From Terrimicrobiaceae bacterium (lineage in GTDB: Bacteria; Verrucomicrobiota; Verrucomicrobiia; Chthoniobacterales; JAATET01), in assembly GCA_028713285.1 (NCBI GenBank), contig JAQTOP010000013.1, positions 1 to 50,485 on the forward strand: a stretch of 50,485 bases of DNA, written 5' to 3'. A program made the translations under genes and the position numbers. Below the pieces are notes generated by a model. The model was not told the DNA's origin and did no database searches. It was given only the letters and a program-made list of their open reading frames with translations. This document shows, in pieces, positions 43,897-50,485 of the stretch. How positions within the stretch are numbered: the stretch's first letter is position 1; each line of letters begins with the position of its first letter.

Positions 43897-43906
43897 TTGA
43901 GCATCG

Positions 43907-46900
43907 ATGGAAAGCAATCGCTGTTCCACGACCTTGCGTATGGGGCTCGGATTTCCTAGTAATGCGGGCAGTGTGATGCACCAAGCGAAAGAAACCATTC
44001 GGCGCGCTGCTGGCCGTGGCTCCCGGGTGCATCCTGCGCGCGACGGCATTGTCACCGCGTTGCTCGTTTTTGTCACCTCCGCAGCCGGGATCCTGGCAAT
44101 CGAGAACTTTTCGCGACAGTCGCAATTGACGCTCGCGCGCGGCGATCTGCTGCGATGCGCGAACTCGGTCGCCGCGCTGATCGATGGCGACAAGCATCGG
44201 CGGCTTACCGCACCGGAGCATACCGGTTCGCCGCTCTATCTGGAACTCATCGATCCGCTTATGGCGCTGAACCGGCGGTCGCAGGAAATCGTCCGCATGC
44301 GTTCGTTCGTCGAACGCGGGGGAGGACTTTACTTCGTGCTCGACTCCGCGACCCAGGCAAAGCGGATCGGGCTCGACGGCAGGATGGAAGCCTCCAGCGT
44401 GATGACGCCTTACTCGAGCGGTTCGATCGACGAGGATGCCCGTGAGGCGCGGGCGGTGAGGGACGGCGTCCCATACACCTCCCCGGACCTCACGGAGAAT
44501 GGCCGGGGAGCGTTCATGAGCGGGCTGGCGCCGATCTATGATTCCGCGGGCCGCCCGGCGGGAGCGGTGGGTATCGATCTCGATGTCAGCGGCCTCTTCC
44601 AGCGTCTCGAGCGCGGACGGGCGGCAGCGGCGGCGGGCCTTGCGGGCGCGGCGCTTGCGGCATTGATACTGGGCGTCCACGTCCGGCGCATCCGATCCAA
44701 ATCGCTGCGCGACGAGTGCGAGCGCATCGGCGCCCAGGAAGCGCGGCAGGTGGCCGAGGTCAGGCAGGCTCTCCTGATCGAGGCGCTCGGGGAGGTGGTC
44801 TATCATCACGACATCATTCGGGATGAAGTCGAATACAGCGGCGGTTGCGAGGCGCTGCTTGGAGTGAAGCCGTCGAAATTGAGCCATAACACGGCCGGGT
44901 GGCTCGGGATGATTCATCCGGATGATCGCGAGCGGGTGGCGGCGGCGTTCCACCTTGCAAGGAGCGGGCGGGAGCTGTTCGTGGTGGAATATCGCATGCA
45001 GCATGCGAACGGCGACTTCGTGTGGGTCTCGGATCGCGGCGTGCTCACGTTCGACGCCGGCGGTCGCATTGCCGCGATGGACGGTGTGATGCTTGATATC
45101 ACGCAGCGCAGGCAGAGCGACGAGCGATTCCGCGTGATCTTCGAGAGCACGACCGAGCCGCACCTGCTGGTCGATGCAGCGGGCGTGATCGATTGCAACC
45201 AGGCCGCGCTCGACATGCTCGGCTACGGCGACAAGTCCGACCTCATCCGCCAGCCGCTCATGAAATTCTGGCCCGAATTTCAGGCCGATGGAAGACCCAC
45301 GATGGAGCATGCGCTGGAACTCAGGAATGCGACCAGGACCAGCGGCGTGCAGCGACGCGAGGTGCTCAAGAAGCATGCGACGGGAGAATTGATTCCGGTC
45401 GAGGTCGGCAGCACCTACGTGACGATTGATGGCCGGCGGGTCATGCTGATCGTCTGGCACGACCTGCGCGAGATCAAGCGGGCGCAAAACGAACTCGAAC
45501 TCAGCGAGACCAAGTATCGGGAATTCGTCGAGGATCTCGAACTCATCGTCTTTCAATCGGACATCGATGGCCGTTTCGTCTTCCTGAATCGTGCGTGGGA
45601 ACGCGTGACGGGCTATCCGGTTGCGGAGTCCCTGGGCGTACCGTATGCGAAATTCGCCGCAGCCGCCGATCTGGCGATGCTCGCCGAGGCCCATCGGAAA
45701 AAGGTATCCGGCGAAGTCGAGTCTCTCGATATCGCCTTCCGCCTCATCCATGCGAATGGCGGGGTGCTGTGGCTCGAGGGCTATTGCCGCGCGAAGCGCG
45801 ATCCGGGCGGCGCGATCTCCGGAACGACAGGCACCCTTACGGACGTGACGCGCAGGCGCCTGGCCGAGCAGGAATTGATCGCCGCGAAGAACACCGCCGA
45901 GGCCGCGAACCGCGCGAAGGGCGAGTTCCTGGCCGTGATGAGCCACGAGATCCGCACTCCGCTCAATGGCGTGCTGGGCTTTGCGAACCTGCTGCTTCAC
46001 ACGAGGCTCAACGCGACCCAGCAGGAATACCTGCGCACGATTGCGAGCTGCGGCGACTCCCTGCTCACGATCATCGACGACGTTCTCGATTTCTCCCGCA
46101 TGGAGTCGGGGAAGTTCGAATTGGAGTCGCGACCCTTCGACCTGCGCGAGTGCGTGGAAGATGCGCTGGACGTGCATGCCACACGCGCCTTCGCGAAGCG
46201 CATCGAGCTGGTTTCCGAGTTCGACGAGGACGTCCCGACCGCGGTGATCGGAGACTCCGGACGGCTGCGGCAGATCATCTCGAATCTCGTGAGCAATGCC
46301 GTGAAATTCACGCCCGGCGGCGTGATCGTCGTCTCGTGCAGGCTGGCATGGCTCGAAGGGGACGACATGACGGTGGACTTGCGCGTGCGCGACACGGGCA
46401 TCGGCATCGAGCCTGGACAGATCGATCAACTTTTCGAGCCCTTCGTGCAGGCCGACAGCTCAATGTCGCGGCGCTACGGCGGGGCGGGGCTCGGTCTCGC
46501 AATCTGCCGCCGGCTCGTCCTTGCGATGGGGGGTAAAATTGGTGTGACCAGCGAGCCCGGGATCGGCACGAAATTCACCTTTACCGTGCGGTTGAAGCGC
46601 GATGCCGCGCGCACGTCCGTCCCGGCCGGGACGCGCTTTTCCGGCCAGCGGGTGATTGTCGCCGAACAGAATGATGCCGTGCGGATCGTGATCGCCGGCC
46701 AGTTGAGGGCGCTCGGCCTGGAGGTCGCCGGGTGCGACAACCTCGGCGCCGTGCGATCCGCCGCGGACTCAGACCGGCCTCTCGAGATGGTGATCGTCGA
46801 TTCCTCATTCGGCGAGGCGGCCGCAGTGGCCGATCTCGCCGCACAGCGAAACATCCCCGTCCTCGTGCTGGTCCAGCTCGGAGTGCCCCCATCCGAGCAA

Positions 46901-47443
46901 CCCGCGAGGTTGTCCGGGGAGTGGGGGCGATTGGCGAAGCCCGTCCATGCGGCGGCCTTGCGCGGGGCGGTGGACTCCATACTGGCAACGAAACAGCCGG
47001 AGCCGCACGCGGAGCCGGTGAGCCAAAGCGACCCGGGGGCCGAGCGCGGCGCGCCGCTCGATCCACGACGCGCGAGGGTGCTCGTCGTCGAGGACAATCT
47101 CGTGAACCAGAAGCTCATCAAGCGCATACTCGACCACCTCGGCTACAACGCCGAGATCGTGGACGGCGGCGAGGCCTGCATCGAATTCTGTGCCGGGCGG
47201 ACGTTCGACCTGATCTTCATGGACATCCAGATGCCAGGCATGGACGGATTTGCCACCACGCAGCGACTGCGCGAGCTGGGTTCCCAGGCGTGGGTGATCG
47301 CGCTCACCGCCCATGTGATGGCCGATGCGCGCGAGCGTTGCGTCGCCGCCGGGATGAACGACTTTTTGTCCAAACCGATTCGGAGCGAGGCGCTCAAGGC
47401 CGTCCTGGCGAATTTCGTGGCGGCGAGGGGGCCGGGCGGATGA
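43907..47443 (+). CDS. Hybrid sensor histidine kinase with three PAS domains and two receiver-like domains
   Basis: A 1178-aa membrane sensor. One helix at 47-66, an extracytoplasmic region, a second helix at 238-258, PAS-type domains near 290-400, 405-525 and 530-655, HisKA with phospho-accepting H680 (MSHEIRTPLNG), a Bergerat ATPase domain with N-box Asn797 and DTGIGIE near 829. A first receiver-like domain (about 913-1025) has EQND where an acidic pocket should be, so it looks degenerate. The last receiver (1056-1170) is intact, with D1106 (FMDIQMPGMDG), LTA and SKP. The start may be 43907, 43940 or 43976. No DNA-binding regulator is adjacent, so output goes elsewhere. Confidence 0.92.
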   Translation: MESNRCSTTLRMGLGFPSNAGSVMHQAKETIRRAAGRGSRVHPARDGIVTALLVFVTSAAGILAIENFSRQSQLTLARGDLLRCANSVAALIDGDKHRRLTAPEHTGSPLYLELIDPLMALNRRSQEIVRMRSFVERGGGLYFVLDSATQAKRIGLDGRMEASSVMTPYSSGSIDEDAREARAVRDGVPYTSPDLTENGRGAFMSGLAPIYDSAGRPAGAVGIDLDVSGLFQRLERGRAAAAAGLAGAALAALILGVHVRRIRSKSLRDECERIGAQEARQVAEVRQALLIEALGEVVYHHDIIRDEVEYSGGCEALLGVKPSKLSHNTAGWLGMIHPDDRERVAAAFHLARSGRELFVVEYRMQHANGDFVWVSDRGVLTFDAGGRIAAMDGVMLDITQRRQSDERFRVIFESTTEPHLLVDAAGVIDCNQAALDMLGYGDKSDLIRQPLMKFWPEFQADGRPTMEHALELRNATRTSGVQRREVLKKHATGELIPVEVGSTYVTIDGRRVMLIVWHDLREIKRAQNELELSETKYREFVEDLELIVFQSDIDGRFVFLNRAWERVTGYPVAESLGVPYAKFAAAADLAMLAEAHRKKVSGEVESLDIAFRLIHANGGVLWLEGYCRAKRDPGGAISGTTGTLTDVTRRRLAEQELIAAKNTAEAANRAKGEFLAVMSHEIRTPLNGVLGFANLLLHTRLNATQQEYLRTIASCGDSLLTIIDDVLDFSRMESGKFELESRPFDLRECVEDALDVHATRAFAKRIELVSEFDEDVPTAVIGDSGRLRQIISNLVSNAVKFTPGGVIVVSCRLAWLEGDDMTVDLRVRDTGIGIEPGQIDQLFEPFVQADSSMSRRYGGAGLGLAICRRLVLAMGGKIGVTSEPGIGTKFTFTVRLKRDAARTSVPAGTRFSGQRVIVAEQNDAVRIVIAGQLRALGLEVAGCDNLGAVRSAADSDRPLEMVIVDSSFGEAAAVADLAAQRNIPVLVLVQLGVPPSEQPARLSGEWGRLAKPVHAAALRGAVDSILATKQPEPHAEPVSQSDPGAERGAPLDPRRARVLVVEDNLVNQKLIKRILDHLGYNAEIVDGGEACIEFCAGRTFDLIFMDIQMPGMDGFATTQRLRELGSQAWVIALTAHVMADARERCVAAGMNDFLSKPIRSEALKAVLANFVAARGPGG

Positions 47444-47549
47444 CGGGCGGCCGGAATCGGATCGGCCCTTTGCAAGTCGCCGTTCAAGAGCGGCGGCGCT
47501 GGATTTTTCCCTCGCCAGGATCGCGCGGGCTTTTGCATCCTGCCCCGCT

Positions 47550-48464
47550 ATGTCCGTTCTCGTCGTCGGCTCCATCGCGCTCGATACCATCAAGACCCCG
47601 ATCGAGGAACATGCCGATCTCCTCGGCGGATCGGCCTCGTATGCCTCGGTGGCCGCCAGTTTTTTTGCGCCGGTAAATCTCGTCGGCGTCGTTGGAGACG
47701 ACTTCCCGAAGCAGCACGTCGAGCTTTTCGCCAGCCGCCGCATCGACACCGCCGGCCTGCAGATCGTTCCTGGTAAAACATTCCGCTGGTCGGGCGAATA
47801 CATGTGGGATCTGAACATCCGCGAGACGCGCTCGGTCGAGCTGAACGTCTTCGAAAATTTCTCGCCGGCGCTGCCGGAGAGCTATCGCTCGACGCCGATT
47901 GTCCTGCTGGCAAACATCGCGCCTGCGCTCCAGCACCACGTGCTCGATCAAGTCGTCCAGCCGCGATTCGTCATCGCCGATACGATGGACCTCTGGATCA
48001 ACATTGCGAAGCCCGAGCTGATCTCGCTGCTCGCCCGCGTGAACATGCTCATCCTCAATGACGGCGAGGCGCGCCAGCTCACGGGCGAGACCAGCCTCAT
48101 CCGGGCGGCCCGCAGGATTCGGGAAATGGGCCCGGACATTGTCGCGATCAAGAAAGGCGAGCACGGCTGCCTGCTCTTCGGCGGCAGCGCATTTTTCAGT
48201 TGCCCCGCCTATCCGCTCGAGGACATCCACGACCCGACCGGCGCGGGAGACACCTTTGCCGGAGGGCTCGCGGGTTATCTTTCGAGCGAAGACGGAAGCG
48301 AAATCACGTTCGACCGGCTGCGCCGCGCGGTGGTGTATGGCAGCGTGCTCGCGAGCTACAACGTCGAGCAATTCAGCCTCGAACGCCTGCGCACCGTCAC
48401 CCCCGGGGACATCTCCGAGCGCTACAGGCTGTTCCAGTTGATGAGCAGCTTCGAGGCTTTGTAA
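47550..48464 (+). CDS. PfkB-family sugar/nucleoside kinase
   Basis: A 304-aa ribokinase-like kinase. LLGGSASYASVAA near the N-terminus is the substrate side, and DPTGAGDTFAGG near the C-terminus is PfkB signature 2, with the catalytic Asp in GAGD. NDGEARQLTGE is also typical. The substrate may be a sugar, a nucleoside or adenosine-like; nothing nearby tells. It follows the kinase gene after 106 bases on the same strand. Confidence 0.9.
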   Translation: MSVLVVGSIALDTIKTPIEEHADLLGGSASYASVAASFFAPVNLVGVVGDDFPKQHVELFASRRIDTAGLQIVPGKTFRWSGEYMWDLNIRETRSVELNVFENFSPALPESYRSTPIVLLANIAPALQHHVLDQVVQPRFVIADTMDLWINIAKPELISLLARVNMLILNDGEARQLTGETSLIRAARRIREMGPDIVAIKKGEHGCLLFGGSAFFSCPAYPLEDIHDPTGAGDTFAGGLAGYLSSEDGSEITFDRLRRAVVYGSVLASYNVEQFSLERLRTVTPGDISERYRLFQLMSSFEAL

Positions 48465-48617
48465 GCCCTCGTCCGCGGATGCCGGGCGTTTGTCGTCGGC
48501 GATGCAAAAAGTTCAAGGGTTTGACGGAGGAACGGGATTGAACATTCAGAAACCCGAAGCGTTCGCGATGAACTGCGAGTGGTTCCTGAATACAAAATCC
48601 CAAAATCCCATCATCCA

Positions 48618-48920
48618 ATGAAACACACCAACCTCCTCAAATCGGCCGGCATCCTTGCCATGGCCGCAACGTTTGCCGGCGCCGCGTTCGCCGGACCCAC
48701 CAACGCCGCAGGCTTTGCCGCGCCCGCCCATCGGACCGCGTCCGCAGGCTGCCCGCTGCAGGTGAACGACACGAAGTCGCTCGGCGCCATCAACCCCAAG
48801 ACCCACGTCGCGACGCGCGTCGTGACCGGCTCGCACTTCGACGGCTGCACGGGCCGCAACCTTGCAACGATGACCTGCAAGGACTCGTCTGTTTCGTGCG
48901 CGGAGATGATTCGCGGCTGA
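48618..48920 (+). CDS. Small exported protein with four cysteines
   Basis: 100 aa from ATG 48618, with a signal peptide ending near AAFAGP (residue 26). The mature part has four Cys (GCPL, DGCTG, MTCK, VSCAE), an arrangement that could form two disulfides or bind metal. I do not recognise it. It is followed by a strong hairpin and then the metal-response operon on the same strand, so it may be an accessory of that system. Confidence 0.6.
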   Translation: MKHTNLLKSAGILAMAATFAGAAFAGPTNAAGFAAPAHRTASAGCPLQVNDTKSLGAINPKTHVATRVVTGSHFDGCTGRNLATMTCKDSSVSCAEMIRG

Positions 48921-48935
48921 CCCGCCGGCTCCGGC

Positions 48936-48961
48936 GGCAGCGGGGGAGAGCCTCCGCTGCC
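48936..48961 (+). terminator. Strong hairpin between the Cys protein and the metal-response operon
   Basis: Arms of 11 bp (one G-T pair) around AGAG, from 48936 to 48961, with ACTTTT 17 bases later. A second inverted repeat (48922-48928 with 48931-48937) overlaps its first arm, so the two could exclude each other. It may be a terminator or a leader control element. Confidence 0.5.
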
Positions 48962-48990
48962 ACGGGGAGGCGGCAACTTTTGATCCACCG

Positions 48991-49266
48991 ATGAAAGACG
49001 ATTTATCCGATCTGTTGAAGACGTGGCAGCCGCAGACGCCCGAGCCCGTGGCGTTTCGCCGCGACGTGTGGACGAGGATCGAAATGGCCTCGCCGCCGGC
49101 CGACTGGTGGCAGGAAGTGCTCGTGCTGGTTGCCAGGCCCCGGGTGGCTCTGGCGGTCGCGGTGGTCGCGATTGCGCTGGGAGGCATTTCGGGACGCGCT
49201 CTTTCCGGGGTCCCGGGCACGGACGCCTATTTGCGCTCCGTGAATCCCTACGCAATGATCCGATGA
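48991..49266 (+). CDS. Small membrane protein, anti-sigma-factor candidate (CnrY-position)
   Basis: 91 aa. A cytoplasmic N-terminus (LLKTWQPQTPEPVAFRRDVWTRIE), one helix (about 50-67) and a short periplasmic end. Cupriavidus CnrY has this same layout and size (about 95 aa recalled): it holds the sigma factor CnrH at the membrane. It overlaps the sensor gene by 4 bases. The anti-sigma role is inferred from size, topology and gene order. Confidence 0.65.
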   Translation: MKDDLSDLLKTWQPQTPEPVAFRRDVWTRIEMASPPADWWQEVLVLVARPRVALAVAVVAIALGGISGRALSGVPGTDAYLRSVNPYAMIR

Positions 49267-49703
49267 ACCGCGGCATCGCCGTCCTCGTCGGAGCGGTGGC
49301 CCTGGCGGTCCTCACTGCGGTGATATTCTGCCTCGCTCCGCGCCACGCGGCGCCGGCGGATTGGCTGCGGCGGGAGTTCGGCCTCGACGCCCGTGAGGCG
49401 GAGCAGGTCTCGATGATGCAGGCCGACTACGAGGCGCATTGCGCGGAAATGTGCGTTCGCATCCGCGAGACGGACTCCCGGCTTGCGCGTTTGATCCAGG
49501 CGAACCGGAGCATCACACCGGAGATTCGCGGTGCGATTGTCGAGTCCGACGCCGTGCGTAGCGAGTGTCGCACGAGCATGCTCGCGCATTTCTACGCCGT
49601 CGCGGACGTGCTGCCCGCCGACAAGCGCGAACGGTATCTCAAGATGGTCGTCCCCGCGGTTCTGGATCCCGAGAATATGAGCGTGCGGCGGACGACGCCA
49701 TGA
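49263..49703 (+). CDS. Periplasmic metal-sensor candidate, Spy/CpxP-Metal_resist type (CnrX-position)
   Basis: 146 aa, anchored by one N-terminal helix (5-24) with a helical periplasmic domain. The family (heavy-metal resistance, CnrX/ZraP/Spy-like) senses metal or binds unfolded protein. Possible ligands: E57, H59, C60, M63 and C64 in YEAHCAEMC, and C102, M106 and H109 in ECRTSMLAHF. The length is near CnrX (148 aa recalled). It starts at ATG 49263, overlapping the previous stop, and overlaps the sigma gene at 49700. Metal identity is unknown; Cys and Met favour a soft metal such as copper. Confidence 0.7.
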   Translation: MNRGIAVLVGAVALAVLTAVIFCLAPRHAAPADWLRREFGLDAREAEQVSMMQADYEAHCAEMCVRIRETDSRLARLIQANRSITPEIRGAIVESDAVRSECRTSMLAHFYAVADVLPADKRERYLKMVVPAVLDPENMSVRRTTP

Positions 49704-50275
49704 CACCCGCCGGAGAGGACCATGCGGCCATGGCCCGGCTGCGAGCCGGTGAGGATCTCGCGCTCAACGGGATCATGGAGCGCTGGCAGCGGCGGGTGAC
49801 GGGTTTTTTGGTGCGGATGACGGGCAATGAAACGATCGCCCTCGATCTTGCGCAGGAGACCTTCGTGCGGGTGTATTTGAGCCGGGAGCGCTTTCGTCCG
49901 CAGGGCGAATTCTCCACGTGGCTGTTCGCCATCGCGGCGAATCTGGGGCGTCAGCACTTTCGCTGGCAGAGGCGGCATCCCACCGTGTCGTTCGACGATC
50001 CGAATCGCGATGAAGGCTCGCTTGTGAAAAAACTTTCGGCGGCCGCGCCCGATGCGGTCCAGACGCTGGTTGCGGACGAACGGACGATGTCGATTCGCGA
50101 CGCGGTGATGGCGCTGCCGACCGAACTGCGCGAGGCGGTGATCCTTTCCGAATACGAGAATCTTTCCCATCGGCAGATCGCCGAGATCGCCGGCTGCACG
50201 CCGAAGGCCGTCGAAACGCGGCTGTATCGCGCGCGCTCCATTCTCCGCGAGCGGCTCGCGGCACTCCTCGCATGA
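49700..50275 (+). CDS. ECF-type RNA polymerase sigma factor (CnrH-position)
   Basis: 191 aa. Sigma region 2 (DLAQETFVRVYLSRERFRP, FSTWLFAIAANLGRQHFRW) and region 4 (LPTELREAVILSEYENLSHRQIAEIAG, KAVETRLYRARSIL) with a linker between them; regions 1 and 3 are absent as in ECF sigmas. ATG 49700 overlaps the sensor stop by 4 bases and its end overlaps the TolC-like start. It probably drives its own operon when the sensor releases the anti-sigma protein. Confidence 0.93.
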   Translation: MTPAGEDHAAMARLRAGEDLALNGIMERWQRRVTGFLVRMTGNETIALDLAQETFVRVYLSRERFRPQGEFSTWLFAIAANLGRQHFRWQRRHPTVSFDDPNRDEGSLVKKLSAAAPDAVQTLVADERTMSIRDAVMALPTELREAVILSEYENLSHRQIAEIAGCTPKAVETRLYRARSILRERLAALLA

Positions 50276-50485
50276 AGACGCGCTGCCCGGCCTTGTTCGC
50301 AGTCCTGATGATGTCGTGCGCGGGAGCGGCCCCGAATCGCGAAGGTTCGCTAACGCTTCAAAATGCCGTCGCCGAAGCGCTGGCGAACAACCCGTCGATC
50401 CGCGCCGCGCTGCGGAAGTGGAGCGCAGCTCGCGCCCGCGTGCCGCAGGCGAAGGCCTGGGACGACCCGCGGGTGAGCTACGACA
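50272..50485 (+). CDS. TolC-family outer-membrane efflux protein, N-terminus only
   Basis: The first 71 residues are in view. The signal peptide ends near SCAGA, and SLTLQNAVAEALANNPSIRAA plus VPQAKAWDDPRVSYD is the start of an outer-membrane factor. ATG 50272 overlaps the sigma-factor stop by 4 bases. CnrC, the outer-membrane part of a cobalt-nickel efflux pump, holds this same place. RND pump genes are expected beyond 50485. Confidence 0.85.
   Translation, partial: MKTRCPALFAVLMMSCAGAAPNREGSLTLQNAVAEALANNPSIRAALRKWSAARARVPQAKAWDDPRVSYD

Noticed and set aside
41173-44193. Apparent 1006-residue fusion of ATPase region and binding protein
   Set aside because: The upstream half is an out-of-frame shadow of the ATPase gene; the ATGA overlap at 42747-42750 marks the true start.
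43814-46429. Minus-strand open frame of 871 codons inside the kinase locus
   Set aside because: The opposite strand encodes full PAS, HisKA and ATPase motifs in order; this frame has none.
48465-48617. ECF-type promoter (TGAAC ... GTTCG) upstream of the Cys protein
   Set aside because: The match is too loose without a known binding motif for this sigma factor.

Overview
This window most likely comes from a high-GC member of the Verrucomicrobiota (PVC superphylum). Five things point that way. The ribonucleotide reductase is Chlamydia-like. A pilMNOPQ-like locus matches, as far as I remember it, the Akkermansia muciniphila Amuc_1098-1102 cluster. coaE sits next to rho, as I recall from Chlamydia. 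There is a PEP-CTERM surface protein, and a decayed GxxExxY gene next to a short GC-rich repeat. No tRNA, rRNA, CRISPR array or intact insertion sequence was seen. All family assignments rest on reading motifs; no database search was run.

Layout. 1-4.4 kb: nrdB-nrdA on the minus strand (nrdA leaves the window), with a probable NrdR operator pair and a promoter upstream. 4.4-7 kb: OsmC-like protein, thioredoxin-like exported protein and a DEAD-box-type helicase (minus). 7-8.2 kb: J-domain protein and DJ-1/PfpI protein (plus). 8.2-10.9 kb: ThiH-like radical SAM enzyme and a CBS/SpoIIE phosphatase (minus). 10.9-11.6 kb: PEP-CTERM protein (plus). 11.6-18.2 kb: a compact minus-strand operon coaE-rho-two GT-C-like membrane proteins-lpxD. 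18.2-27.9 kb: a six-gene minus-strand operon with an exported protein, a PilM-PilN fusion, PilO-like and PilP-like membrane proteins and two tandem secretins. 28-30.4 kb: UDP-glucuronate decarboxylase and a polyprenyl-phosphate sugar transferase (exopolysaccharide). 30.5-33.2 kb: aroD-EamA transporter-trpD (plus). 33.1-34.7 kb: three unrecognised small genes. 34.7-39.3 kb: livKHMGF branched-chain amino-acid-type importer. 39.3-43.8 kb: iron/phosphonate-type ABC importer with a gene remnant inside it. 43.9-48.5 kb: hybrid histidine kinase and PfkB kinase (plus). 48.6-50.5 kb: a small exported Cys protein, then an operon laid out like cnrY-X-H-C of Cupriavidus (membrane anti-sigma candidate, periplasmic metal sensor, ECF sigma factor, TolC-like outer-membrane factor cut by the window end).

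How genes work together. Many neighbours overlap by 4 bases (ATGA or GTGA), which suggests translational coupling within liv, the ABC importer, the GT-C pair, aroD-transporter, PilMN-PilO and the metal-response operon. The strongest leads are two. One is the pil/secretin locus: an inner-membrane alignment complex with two different secretins and no pilin or motor ATPase nearby. The other is the sigma-factor/metal-sensor operon whose sensor carries Cys and Met residues where a His-rich site might be expected. Further oddities are a NrdB with Leu at the radical-tyrosine position, a Rho lacking the usual aromatic RNA-binding residues, and a TrpD with a tandem-repeat insertion beside its metal site.
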